A stretch of DNA of 64,000 bases, taken from assembly GCA_900473205.1 (NCBI GenBank), contig UCLB01000018.1:172584-236583 (forward strand). Reading direction: 5' to 3'. Within the stretch, counting starts at the first letter, position 1. Each line of letters starts with the position of its first letter. The notes under the pieces are model-generated. The model was not told the DNA's origin, made no database searches, and saw only the letters and a program-made list of their open reading frames with translations. The DNA is from Hyphomicrobiales bacterium. GTDB lineage: Bacteria > Pseudomonadota > Alphaproteobacteria > Rhizobiales > Rhizobiaceae. Positions 43,860 through 52,465 of the stretch are shown piece after piece. The position numbers and the translations under genes are program-made.

Positions 43860-44702
43860 ATGTTCGACGATCCCACCGTCACCCTGCCCTCCGGCACCTC
43901 CATTCCCGCATTGGGCATCGGCACCTGGAACATGGGCGAAACGACCGCCGATGCAGCACAGGAAATCGCCAGCATCCGCAAGGCCATAGAGCTTGGCATG
44001 ACGGTGGTCGATACGGCGGAAATGTATGCCGATGGCCGCTCCGAGGAGATCGTTGGCGAGGCGATCCAATCCCTGCGCGATGATGTGTTCCTTGTCAGCA
44101 AGGTTTACCCTTACAATGCCAGCGCCCAAGGCGCCATCGAAGCCTGCGAACGCAGCCTCAAGCGACTGGGAACCGACCACCTCGACCTGTACCTGCTGCA
44201 CTGGCGCGGCTCCTATCCGCTGGAAGAGACCGTCAGCGCATTCGAAAAGCTGAAGGCAGACGGCAAGATCAGGAATTGGGGCGTTTCCAACTTCGATACC
44301 GACGATATGGAAGAGCTGTTTTCCGTAACCGATGGCAAGAACTGCGCGGCCAATCAGGTGCTTTACAACCTCTCCCGTCGCGGACCGGAATACGACCTGC
44401 TGCCATGGTGCCAGAGCCACGGCGTGCCCATCATGGCTTATTCGCCCATCGAGCAAGGCCGCATCCTCTCCAACCACGAACTCATCCGCATCGCCAAGGC
44501 CTATCAGGCCACACCAGCACAGGTGGCGCTGGCCTTTCTGCTGGAACGCGACGGCGTCATGCCCATCCCGAAATCCTCCAACCCCGAACGCGTAGCCGAG
44601 AATCGAGGGGCCACCGAACTGGAAATCACCGACGAAGACTGGGCCGCACTGGACGCAGCATTCCCGCCGCCACAGAAGAAGGTTTCGCTTGAGATGCTTT
44701 GA
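43860..44702 (+). CDS. Aldo/keto reductase (YeaE-like)
   Basis: The 280-residue protein reduces aldehydes or ketones with NADPH. Conserved features: [20 protein letters not shown], the catalytic Asp and Tyr ([15 protein letters not shown]), Lys (LVSKVYP), and His (LYLLHWRG), then WGVSNFD and [10 protein letters not shown] near the end. Closest to the YeaE group that acts on methylglyoxal. It is divergent from the exporter gene. Confidence 0.88.
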   Translation: MFDDPTVTLPSGTSIPALGIGTWNMGETTADAAQEIASIRKAIELGMTVVDTAEMYADGRSEEIVGEAIQSLRDDVFLVSKVYPYNASAQGAIEACERSLKRLGTDHLDLYLLHWRGSYPLEETVSAFEKLKADGKIRNWGVSNFDTDDMEELFSVTDGKNCAANQVLYNLSRRGPEYDLLPWCQSHGVPIMAYSPIEQGRILSNHELIRIAKAYQATPAQVALAFLLERDGVMPIPKSSNPERVAENRGATELEITDEDWAALDAAFPPPQKKVSLEML

Positions 44703-44777
44703 TTTTAAGCACTTGCGCCGCTTTCCGGATTCAAATTCTCAGCGACCAAATACAGATATTGTCCGCGATTTCTGGTT

Positions 44778-45101
44778 TCAGCGCGGGCGATAAAACAGTT
44801 TGAGGATCAGATAGACCGGATAGCTGATGACGAAGAGGATGATAGCCGCCTCATGCGTTGAAGCAACATCGGCCCATCCTTCCATTTTAGAGTTGCTGCC
44901 GAATACACCCACACCGAAAAGCAAAGCGCCAACAAGGAGAATGCCCGAGCTGAGCAACACGCCCCACCACTCCAGTTCAAGCGATCCTGCCCACGCCGCG
45001 TAGCCCACGATGCTGGCACCGGCAAACATCAGAAAGCCGACAGTGAGCAGATAGCTTCGCCAGAACAACGCTCCATCCAACTGCCTTAAACGTTTTGACA
45101 T
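44778..45101 (-). CDS. Small membrane protein
   Basis: The 107-residue product has three hydrophobic segments (about 14-35, 43-68 and 86-103), beginning MSKRLRQLDGALFWRSYLLT. It has no family signature that I recognise. It lies between the aldo/keto reductase and the ilvH gene. Likely genuine because hydrophobicity is organised and codon use is normal. Confidence 0.6.
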   Translation of the reverse strand: MSKRLRQLDGALFWRSYLLTVGFLMFAGASIVGYAAWAGSLELEWWGVLLSSGILLVGALLFGVGVFGSNSKMEGWADVASTHEAAIILFVISYPVYLILKLFYRPR

Positions 45102-45144
45102 GCCTGAAACCTCGATGGAATAAATACCTTAAACCCACAAACGA

Positions 45145-45172
45145 AAATGCCCGCGACCAGGCACGGGCATTT
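45145..45172 (-). terminator. ilvIH operon terminator
   Basis: AAATGCCCG and CGGGCATTT form a 9-bp stem around a 10-base loop, followed on the minus strand by TCGTTTG. It lies about 25 bases after the ilvH stop. Confidence 0.8.
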
Positions 45173-45194
45173 AAGATCAATCAGCAGATGGGAA

Positions 45195-45767
45195 TTACAT
45201 TCCCTGCGGACCACGGTTCATCGCCGCGATACCGGTGCGGCAGACTTCGAGCAGACCGAGCGGCTTGATGATCGTCAGGAACTGGTCGATCTTCGACGAC
45301 TTGCCGGTGATTTCGAAGATGAAATGCTCCAGCGTCGCATCCACCACCTTGGCATGGAAGGCATCGGCCAGGCGCAGGGTCTCGGCGCGATCTTCGCCGC
45401 GTCCTGCCACCTTGATGAGCGCGACTTCGCGCTCGATGGGGCGGTCCTGACCGTTCTGGCGGGCGCGGACGGTGAGGTCTACGACGCGGTGAACCGGCAC
45501 AATGCGTTCCAGCTGCGCCTTGATCTGCTCCAGCACGCCCGGCGTGCCGCGCGTGACGATGGTGATGCGCGACAGGTGCGATTCGTGTTCCGTTTCCGAA
45601 ACTGTCAGGCTTTCGATGTTGTAGCCACGACCGGAAAACAGACCGATGACGCGGGCGAGAACGCCCGGCTCATTGGCGACGAGGACCGATAGCGTGTGGT
45701 TTTCGACGGTTTCCGTTTCCTTCTGAATGAAGTAGGCCGAACCGGTAGGCTGTAGGTGTGCGTTCAT
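45195..45767 (-). CDS. ilvH: Acetolactate synthase small (regulatory) subunit
   Basis: The 190-residue protein carries the valine-sensing ACT domain (HTLSVLVANEPGVLARVIGLFSGRGYNIESLTV) and a conserved C-terminal domain (FHAKVVDATLEHFIFEITGKSSKID). It activates the catalytic subunit and gives valine feedback. It follows ilvI by 19 bases on the same strand, so the operon is ilvIH. Confidence 0.95.
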   Translation of the reverse strand: MNAHLQPTGSAYFIQKETETVENHTLSVLVANEPGVLARVIGLFSGRGYNIESLTVSETEHESHLSRITIVTRGTPGVLEQIKAQLERIVPVHRVVDLTVRARQNGQDRPIEREVALIKVAGRGEDRAETLRLADAFHAKVVDATLEHFIFEITGKSSKIDQFLTIIKPLGLLEVCRTGIAAMNRGPQGM

Positions 45768-45786
45768 ATCCGTGTTCCTCTCCCAA

Positions 45787-47580
45787 TCAGACTAGCTGAC
45801 GGCCCTTGGCGTCGATGGCGTTTGCAACGGCTTCGTCGGTTGCTTCATCCGGCAACAGCATCTCGTTATGCGCCTTACCCGATGGGATCATCGGGAAGCA
45901 GTTGGCGAGATTGGCGACGCGGCAATCGAAGATGACAGGCTTATCGACTGCGATCATCTCCGCAATCTTGTCATCCAATTCCCTCGGGTCATCGCAATAC
46001 ATGCCAACGCCGCCGTATGCTTCCGCCAGTTTGACGAAATCGGGCATCGCTTCCGTATAGGAATTGGACAGGCGGTTGCCGTGCAGCAGTTGCTGCCACT
46101 GGCGCACCATGCCCATATACTGGTTGTTCAGGATGAAAATCTTGACCGGCAGATTGTACTGGATGGCGCAAGACATTTCCTGAATGCACATCTGGATCGA
46201 TGCGTCACCGGCGATATCGATAACCAGCGCTTCCGGATGCGCAACCTGAACGCCGATGGCGGCAGGCAGGCCATAACCCATGGTGCCCAAACCGCCAGAT
46301 GTCATCCAGTGGTTCGGCTCTTCGAAACCGAAGAACTGCGCCGCCCACATCTGGTGCTGGCCGACTTCCGTCGTAATGTAGGTGTCGCGACCCTTCGATG
46401 CTTCATACAGACGCTGAATGGCGTATTGCGGCATGATGACATCGTTGGAGTTCTTGTAGGCGAAGGATTTGCGCGCGCGCCAGCGGTCGATCTGCTGGTG
46501 CCACTCTTCCGTCTGCGCCTTTTCAGGACGCTTCGGCAGAGCCCGCCAGAGACGAACCATATCTTCCAGAACCCGACCGACATCGCCAACGATCGGAACG
46601 TCGACGCGGACATTCTTGTTGATCGAAGACGGATCGATATCGATGTGGATTTTCTTGGAATTCGGAGCAAAGGCATTCAGGCGGCCGGTAATACGGTCAT
46701 CGAAACGCGCGCCGACACAGACCATGACGTCGCAATCATGCATGGCCATGTTGGCTTCGTAAGAACCGTGCATGCCCAGCATGCCCAGCCAGTTCTTGCC
46801 GGATGCCGGATAGCAACCCAGACCCATCAAGGTGGAGGTGATTGGGAAATCGGTCAGTTCGACCAGTTCACGCAGCAAACGCGTGGCTTCCGGTCCGGAA
46901 TTGATGACGCCACCGCCCGTGTAGAGGATCGGGCGCTTGGCCTTCGACATCAGCTCGATGGCAGCGTGAACGGCGTTCAGATCACCCTGAACCTTCGGCT
47001 TGTAGCTCTTCTGCTGGATGGCAGCCGATGGCGGCGTGTAGGTGCCGGTTGCGAACTGAATGTCCTTGGGAACATCGACAACGACAGGACCGGGACGACC
47101 GGTCTGGGCAATGCGGAAGGCTTCATGAATGATGCCAGCCAGTTCATTGACGTCCTTGACCAGCCAGTTGTGCTTGGTGCAGGCGCGCGTGATGCCAACG
47201 GTATCGCACTCCTGAAACGCATCGGAGCCGATGAGCGATGTCGGAACCTGGCCGGAAATGCAGACCAGCGGAATGCTATCCATCAAGGCGTCCTGCAGGG
47301 GCGTAACGGCATTGGTGGCGCCGGGACCGGAGGTTACCAGCATAACGCCGACCTTGCCGGTGGAACGGGCATAACCTTCAGCAGCGTGGCCTGCACCCTG
47401 TTCGTGGCGAACGAGAATGTGCTGGATATCGTCCTGCTGGAAAATCTCGTCGTAAATCGGAAGAACCGCACCACCGGGATAGCCGAAAATATGCTCGACG
47501 CCGTTATCCTTCAGCGCGCGCAGAACGATTTCCGCGCCCGTCATGGTGTTGCTGTTGTCCGTATTGTCCTTATCCGTCAT
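45787..47580 (-). CDS. ilvI: Acetolactate synthase large subunit
   Basis: The thiamine-diphosphate enzyme joins two pyruvates (or pyruvate and 2-oxobutyrate), the first shared step of branched-chain amino acid synthesis. The start at 47,580 (MTDKDNTDNSNTMTGAEIVL) gives 597 residues; 47,592 and 47,643 are alternatives. Key features: GYPGGAVLPIYDEIF and RHEQGAGHAAEGYAR with the catalytic Glu, FAD-type middle domain, and the ThDP motif (IDIAGDASIQMCIQEM through NNQYMGMVRQW). It is preceded by a leader peptide and attenuator. Confidence 0.95.
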   Translation of the reverse strand: MTDKDNTDNSNTMTGAEIVLRALKDNGVEHIFGYPGGAVLPIYDEIFQQDDIQHILVRHEQGAGHAAEGYARSTGKVGVMLVTSGPGATNAVTPLQDALMDSIPLVCISGQVPTSLIGSDAFQECDTVGITRACTKHNWLVKDVNELAGIIHEAFRIAQTGRPGPVVVDVPKDIQFATGTYTPPSAAIQQKSYKPKVQGDLNAVHAAIELMSKAKRPILYTGGGVINSGPEATRLLRELVELTDFPITSTLMGLGCYPASGKNWLGMLGMHGSYEANMAMHDCDVMVCVGARFDDRITGRLNAFAPNSKKIHIDIDPSSINKNVRVDVPIVGDVGRVLEDMVRLWRALPKRPEKAQTEEWHQQIDRWRARKSFAYKNSNDVIMPQYAIQRLYEASKGRDTYITTEVGQHQMWAAQFFGFEEPNHWMTSGGLGTMGYGLPAAIGVQVAHPEALVIDIAGDASIQMCIQEMSCAIQYNLPVKIFILNNQYMGMVRQWQQLLHGNRLSNSYTEAMPDFVKLAEAYGGVGMYCDDPRELDDKIAEMIAVDKPVIFDCRVANLANCFPMIPSGKAHNEMLLPDEATDEAVANAIDAKGRQLV

Positions 47581-47640
47581 TGCCTGTTCCATCCCGATTT
47601 TGGCTTTGGATATCGCGGAGCCATCTGGCCCAAGTGAAGA

Positions 47641-47702
47641 CATAAAAAAAGGCCCCTTTGAGGAGCCTCGTTCAGCGCATGGGTGCTTTCGCCGGATGGT
47701 TA
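47641..47702 (-). promoter_or_regulatory. Attenuator of ilvIH (hairpins and terminator)
   Basis: After the leader peptide stop, GCGCATGGG pairs with CCCATGCGC in a long hairpin that also contains GGATGG/CCATCC, and then GGCTCC-TCAAA-GGGGCC followed by seven T forms a terminator (47,642-47,663). The alternative pairings fit classical ribosome-mediated attenuation. Confidence 0.85.
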
Positions 47703-47756
47703 CACCATCCTGCCCATGCGCCGTCCCACCACGATAAGTACGTTAAGATTTTTCAT
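47700..47756 (-). CDS. ilvL: ilvIH leader peptide
   Basis: The 18-codon frame reads MKNLNVLIVVGRRMGRMV, with a run of Leu, Val, Leu, Ile, Val, Val in codons 4-10. Ribosome stalling at these codons would signal shortage of branched-chain amino acids and prevent the downstream terminator. No ribosome-binding site precedes it. A TTGACG/TAACAC promoter (17-bp spacing) ends only seven or eight bases before the ATG, so the transcript probably starts at or next to the ATG and the peptide is made from a leaderless mRNA. Confidence 0.85.
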   Translation of the reverse strand: MKNLNVLIVVGRRMGRMV

Positions 47757-47761
47757 GGGCC

Positions 47762-47793
47762 GGAGTGTTAGACACAAAACCATTCTCCGTCAA
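47762..47793 (-). promoter_or_regulatory. Promoter of ilvL-ilvIH
   Basis: On the minus strand TTGACG (-35) and TAACAC (-10) are separated by 17 bases, with the ATG of the leader peptide only a few bases after the -10 element. Confidence 0.65.
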
Positions 47794-47980
47794 CGCATAT
47801 TGCGGAAAAAATCGGCATTCATTCCATTTATTGCGAGCCAAGCCCCTTGGAAGAAATAAAAATACGCCCGAACTACACCAGTTGTTAAACGCAATCTTAT
47901 AGGCTCTCCGGCAACGAACGGGACCAACCCGTGTGCGGCCGCATGGAAAAGGCCGACAAGACCTATGACAGGGGCGAGAC

Positions 47981-49948
47981 GTGTTCAACGACGACCTTCG
48001 CAAATCAGCAAAAGCAGGCGAACAGGACCGCCGGGACGAAGCATCGGCTGGCAACCGTCTGCTGGGTCACGTCATTTCCTGCACCGGTTCCCGCGCCACG
48101 ATTTCCGCAACGACTGAGCCGGGAAAGACCGACCTTGCCGAACTCTGGTCCGTTGGCCGCCTAATCTCCATCGATCTCGGCGAAACACGCGTTGCCGCCC
48201 TTACCTATGCCATGAAGACCGGACAGGCCGAATGGTCTGCCAGCCGCAGCAACACGCTGTTGATCGAGGTGGAACTGCTGGGCGAAATCCATCGCGCGAC
48301 GGATGGCTCCGAGCGCTTTTCAACCGGCATTTCCCGCTATCCCTATCTCGGTGCGGTTGCCCACCGAATCCGCGCCAGCGACCTGATGCGCATTTACGAA
48401 ACGTCGGGCAGCGGCGCATCCGTGGTCGGCCGCCTGACGCAGGATGACAGCATCGATGCGACGATCAGCATTCCGCAAATGCTATCGAAACATTTCGCCG
48501 TGCTGGGCTCCACCGGCGTCGGCAAATCCACCGCCGTCTCCCTGCTGCTGCACAAGGCGATTGAGCAAGACCCGAAACTGCGCGTGTTGATTCTCGATCC
48601 GCACAATGAATTCGCCGCAGCCTTCCCCATGACGTCGGTCGTTATCGATACCGACACGCTGGACCTGCCCTTCTGGCTGATGAAGCTGGAGGAATTTACC
48701 GAAGTTCTCTACCGCGGACGCAAGGCGGTTTCCGAAGAGCTGGATGTTCTGCGTGACCTGATACCAGAGGCCAAGCGCGCCTTTCGCGGTTCTGAAAACT
48801 CCGTCATGCGCCGCGCGTCGGAAAAATCATCGCTAACAGCGGATACGCCGGTTCCTTACCGCATCGCCGATCTGCTGGCGCTGATCGATGAGCGCATCGG
48901 TCGGCTGGAGGGTCGCGACGAAAAGCCCGCACTGCGTAACCTCAAAATGCGCATCATGTCGGCGATCAACGACCCCCGTTATCACTTCATGTTCTCCAAC
49001 AGCACCATTTCCGATACGATCATGGAGACCGTGGCGCATATTTTCCGCGTGCCTGGAGAAGGCAAGCCGATTTCCGTGTTCCAACTGGCGGGCATTCCCT
49101 CCGAGGTGGTGAATTCGGTGGCCTCGGTGCTTTGCCGCATGGCCTTCGAATTGGCCCTCTGGAGCCAGGGCGCAATCCACACGCTGGTCGTTTGCGAAGA
49201 AGCCCACCGTTACGTGCCTGCCGATCCCGCACTCGGTTTCTTCCCGACACGTCAGGCCATCGCCCGCATTGCCAAGGAAGGCCGTAAATACGGCGTCTCC
49301 CTCGGCATCATCACCCAGCGCCCGGGAGAGCTCGATCAGACGATCCTCTCGCAATGTTCCACCGTTTTCGCCATGCGGCTTTCCAACGAAAACGACCAGG
49401 AGATTATTCGCTCGGCCATTCCGAACTCATCGGTTTCCACCACAAGCTTTTTGTCTTCCATCGGCAACGGCGAGGCCATCGCTTTCGGTGAGGCCATCAG
49501 CGTTCCCATGCGCATTCGCTTCAACCGCGTGCCTGCGCATATTCTGCCAAAGGCAAATGGGGTGATGCCATCCATCGTGGAAGATACGCCGGATACGGTC
49601 GATCTTCGCTCCATCGTCAAACGCATGCGTGCCGTAAACGGACCCGACATCTCCGGCTTCCGCCAGAGCTACGATGCCAAAATCGCGCAGGATGCCGACG
49701 AGGAAGAATTCGAAAGCTGGAAAAAGGAATTCCACGCTAACAGCAGCAGCGAACCCTACCGCCCGGAAATGCTGCCGCGAAGCTCGGTATTTGCCGCCAA
49801 AGCGCAAATGCCTGATGTTTCGACCGGCACGCCGCCAGTGTTGCGGGAAGATGTTTCGTCGCGTTCTTTTATTGGCGAGGAGCCGAGGTCTTCGCTGAGG
49901 GAAAGTTTGCTGAAGAAGCCGTTGGGAAGTTTGTATCGGAAGGATTGA
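47981..49948 (+). CDS. HerA-like ATPase (DUF87)
   Basis: This 655-residue protein has an N-terminal beta-barrel HAS-like domain (1-150) and a FtsK/HerA ATPase core with Walker A GSTGVGKS at 176-183, Walker B TLVVCEEAHRYVP and the C-terminal TQRPGELDQTILSQCSTVFAMRL arginine-finger region. HerA-type hexamers move DNA, in archaea with NurA; bacterial versions are often stand-alone or in defence loci. No NurA, SIR2 or DUF4297 partner lies nearby, so this appears to be the housekeeping chromosomal type. It is divergent from ilvL. Confidence 0.88.
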   Translation: MFNDDLRKSAKAGEQDRRDEASAGNRLLGHVISCTGSRATISATTEPGKTDLAELWSVGRLISIDLGETRVAALTYAMKTGQAEWSASRSNTLLIEVELLGEIHRATDGSERFSTGISRYPYLGAVAHRIRASDLMRIYETSGSGASVVGRLTQDDSIDATISIPQMLSKHFAVLGSTGVGKSTAVSLLLHKAIEQDPKLRVLILDPHNEFAAAFPMTSVVIDTDTLDLPFWLMKLEEFTEVLYRGRKAVSEELDVLRDLIPEAKRAFRGSENSVMRRASEKSSLTADTPVPYRIADLLALIDERIGRLEGRDEKPALRNLKMRIMSAINDPRYHFMFSNSTISDTIMETVAHIFRVPGEGKPISVFQLAGIPSEVVNSVASVLCRMAFELALWSQGAIHTLVVCEEAHRYVPADPALGFFPTRQAIARIAKEGRKYGVSLGIITQRPGELDQTILSQCSTVFAMRLSNENDQEIIRSAIPNSSVSTTSFLSSIGNGEAIAFGEAISVPMRIRFNRVPAHILPKANGVMPSIVEDTPDTVDLRSIVKRMRAVNGPDISGFRQSYDAKIAQDADEEEFESWKKEFHANSSSEPYRPEMLPRSSVFAAKAQMPDVSTGTPPVLREDVSSRSFIGEEPRSSLRESLLKKPLGSLYRKD

Positions 49949-49973
49949 GGGGGGCTAGGCCGTTGCTCAAACC

Positions 49974-50093
49974 TCCCTCATCCCTGTGCTTGTCACAGGG
50001 ATCCAGCCAGCCCAAGTCTTTGGGCTGAAGAGACTTTTCCCGCCGCGCAGACGCGCATCGACTGGATTCCTGTCACAAGGACAGGAATGAGGG
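49974..50093. repeat. 120-bp palindromic interspersed repeat, second family
   Basis: Terminal arms CCCTCATCCCTGTGCTTGTC... and its near reverse complement (...GACAGGAATGAGGG) are related over about 32 bases, with an inner stem (CAGCCCAAG/CTTTGGGCTG). It lies between the HerA-like gene and miaA. A partial related stretch (CTGGATTCCTGTGA) lies at about 56,873-56,900. Confidence 0.75.
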
Positions 50094-50105
50094 AAGAGAG
50101 AGAAC

Positions 50106-50999
50106 TCACGGCACCACCCTCTCCCAATCCTCCCCCATCTGGTTGCGAAACCATGTCATCTGCCGCTTGGCATATTGCCGCGTCGCCGCCGCAGCCTTCT
50201 CGATGACCTCGGCCTCGCTCATCCGCCCCCCCAGCATTTCGGCAATCTGTGAAACGCCGATGGCCTTCATCACGGTCGCATCCGGAGGGACATCCAGCGC
50301 CAGCAGCGCTTCTACCTCTTCCACCGCTCCGCTCTGCATCATGCCTGCAAACCGTCTGTCGATGCGGTCATGCAGCACCGACCGCTCCGGCAGAACCACA
50401 AATTTTCGGGCGCGCGCCGGATCGATGATGACGGGACCGCTGGCACCCTGAAACGCGCGAATGGATTGTCCGGTCGCCTCAAGAATTTCGAGCGCCCGCA
50501 CAATGCGTTGCCCGTCGCTCGGGCTGAGGCTCGCCGCCGTTTGCGGGTCACCGATCGCCAGTTCGGCGTAAAGCCCCGCCGGTCCCTCTTCCAGCAGCCG
50601 CATGCGGTAACGCTCGCGAATATCCGTGGGAATGGCAGGCATATCAGACAGGCCACCGGTCAGCGCCTTGAAATACAGCCCGGTGCCGCCGACGATAACA
50701 GGATAGCGCCCGTCGCCGCGCATCGTTTCGAGAAGCGCCGTGATGTCGCGCAGCCATTCACCCGTCGAATAAAGTTTGACCGCTGGAACTTGGCCGTAGA
50801 GGTAGTGAGGCACGCCTTCCATGTCCGCCAACGAGGGCCGCGCCGTCAGCACCTGCAACGTGTCATAGACCTGCATGCTATCTGCATTGATGACGACGCC
50901 ATTCGTCTCGCGCGCCAAACGAAGCGCAAGCGCGGACTTGCCGCTTGCCGTCGGGCCGGTTATCAGGGTCGCATCAAATTCGTCAGCAAGGTTTTTCAT
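50106..50999 (-). CDS. miaA: tRNA dimethylallyltransferase
   Basis: The enzyme adds the isopentenyl group to A37 of tRNAs that read UNN codons. Start 50,999 gives 297 residues (ATG at 51,002 is equally possible). Motifs: LITGPTASGKSALALRL, VINADSMQVYDTL, VIVGGTGLYFKAL and the C-terminal KRQMTWFRNQ. Its start codon overlaps the oppositely directed serB start, so each promoter must lie within the other gene. Confidence 0.95.
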   Translation of the reverse strand: MKNLADEFDATLITGPTASGKSALALRLARETNGVVINADSMQVYDTLQVLTARPSLADMEGVPHYLYGQVPAVKLYSTGEWLRDITALLETMRGDGRYPVIVGGTGLYFKALTGGLSDMPAIPTDIRERYRMRLLEEGPAGLYAELAIGDPQTAASLSPSDGQRIVRALEILEATGQSIRAFQGASGPVIIDPARARKFVVLPERSVLHDRIDRRFAGMMQSGAVEEVEALLALDVPPDATVMKAIGVSQIAEMLGGRMSEAEVIEKAAAATRQYAKRQMTWFRNQMGEDWERVVP

Positions 51000-51000
51000 C

Positions 51001-51891
51001 ATGGCTCTCGTTGCCACGCTTATCGCCAATCCGTCAAATCCTGTTCTGAATTCCACCATTGCAGAAAGCGCCGCCAAGGCGCTGGATGCATCCGGCCTTT
51101 ACTGGCTGGCGGACGGGATTGCCTGCGATCTGGTGCTGCGCGACGGAACCGACATCGCGGCAGCCGAACGCGTGCTGCGCATGGCCATCGTTGACCGACC
51201 CATCGATATCGCCATTCAGGATCAGGACAAGCGCCGCAAGAAAATCCTGATTGCAGACATGGATTCGACCATGATCGGGCAGGAATGCATTGATGAGCTT
51301 GCCGCTGAAGTCGGCCTCAAGGACCAGGTGTCCACCATTACCGCCCGCGCCATGAATGGCGAGATCGCCTTCGAACCCGCGCTTCGCGAGCGTGTGGCGC
51401 TGTTGAAGGGCCTGCCGATTTCCGTGGTGGACGAGGTCATCGAGAAGCGCATCACGCTCACGCCGGGTGGCATGGAACTCATCGCCACCATGAAGGCGAA
51501 GGGGCATTACACCGCGCTGGTTTCCGGCGGTTTCACCGTGTTTACAAGCCGCATCGCCGCAACGCTCGGCTTCGATGAAAACCGTGCCAATATTCTGGGC
51601 GAAAAGGACGGCCTTCTCGACGGCACCGTGGCCGAACCCATTCTGGGCAAGCAGGCCAAGGTCGATGCTCTCAACGACATAGCCACCAAACTCGGCATCT
51701 CACCCGAAGACGCAATTGCTGTAGGCGATGGCGCAAACGACCTCGGCATGTTGCATCTGGCCGGTTCCGGCGTCGCGCTGCATGCCAAGCCCGCCGTTGC
51801 CGCAGATGCAAAAATCCGCATCGACCACAGCGACCTCACCGCACTTCTCTACCTTCAGGGCTACCGCAAGGCTGATTTTATTACCCCATGA
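51001..51891 (+). CDS. serB: Phosphoserine phosphatase
   Basis: Start 51,001 (MALVATLIANPSNPVLNS) gives 296 residues. It has an N-terminal ACT-like region and a HAD phosphatase core: DMDST with Asp86 nucleophile and Asp88, SGGFT, and VGDGANDLGML. It produces serine from phosphoserine. The start ATG lies directly against the opposite-strand start of miaA. It overlaps the following acetyltransferase gene as ATGA. Confidence 0.95.
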   Translation: MALVATLIANPSNPVLNSTIAESAAKALDASGLYWLADGIACDLVLRDGTDIAAAERVLRMAIVDRPIDIAIQDQDKRRKKILIADMDSTMIGQECIDELAAEVGLKDQVSTITARAMNGEIAFEPALRERVALLKGLPISVVDEVIEKRITLTPGGMELIATMKAKGHYTALVSGGFTVFTSRIAATLGFDENRANILGEKDGLLDGTVAEPILGKQAKVDALNDIATKLGISPEDAIAVGDGANDLGMLHLAGSGVALHAKPAVAADAKIRIDHSDLTALLYLQGYRKADFITP

Positions 51892-52445
51892 TTGTCAGTG
51901 GAACACCCAGACTAATCCTTCGGGATTGGAAAGACACCGACCGCGATCTGTTTCGCGAGGTTAACGCCGATCCCGATGTCATGGCATTTTTTCCGCATCA
52001 GCGCAGCCATGACGAATCCGACGCGGCGCTCAAGCACGTCAACGAAATGATCCACGCGACCGGATACGGGTTTTACGCGGTGGAACTGCGCGAGACCGGC
52101 GAGCCAATCGGCTTCTGCGGCATCGCACCTGTCAATCTGGAGGGCATATTTCCCCTCGGCACCATGGAAATCGGCTGGCGGCTGGCCACCCGTTACTGGG
52201 GCCACGGCTACGTCACGGAAGCGGCAAAATCACTGCTATCAATGGCGTTTGACGAAAAGAAGCTGCCGGAAATCGTCTCCTTCGCCGTTCACGACAATCT
52301 GCGCTCAATCGCCGTCATGAAACGCATCGGCCTCATTCGCGACGCCTCCCGCGACTTCCTGCACCCCCGCGTGCCTGATACACACGCCCACCTCAAGCCG
52401 CATGTGACTTACGCACTGACGCTGGAGCGGTGGAATGGGAAGTGA
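51888..52445 (+). CDS. GNAT acetyltransferase, RimJ/RimL type
   Basis: The 185-residue protein starts MIVSGTPRLILRDWKDTDRD and contains the acyl-CoA core (MEIGWRLATRYWGHGYVTEAA with a Q/RxxGxG/A-like loop) and the conserved DNLRSIAVMKRIGL. It acetylates a protein or metabolite amine, unidentified. Translationally coupled to serB by a four-base overlap. Confidence 0.85.
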   Translation: MIVSGTPRLILRDWKDTDRDLFREVNADPDVMAFFPHQRSHDESDAALKHVNEMIHATGYGFYAVELRETGEPIGFCGIAPVNLEGIFPLGTMEIGWRLATRYWGHGYVTEAAKSLLSMAFDEKKLPEIVSFAVHDNLRSIAVMKRIGLIRDASRDFLHPRVPDTHAHLKPHVTYALTLERWNGK

Positions 52446-52465
52446 GTTGAGGGCGGCGCGCGCCC

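Noticed and set aside
45868-47637. 589-codon open frame on the plus strand
   Set aside because: It is the antisense of ilvI, produced by codon bias in GC-rich DNA; its translation has no domain-like organisation and ilvI is unmistakable.
47981-49948. HerA-like gene as part of an anti-phage defence system
   Set aside because: No partner effector (NurA, SIR2, DUF4297 or similar) is adjacent; neighbours are biosynthetic and tRNA-modification genes.
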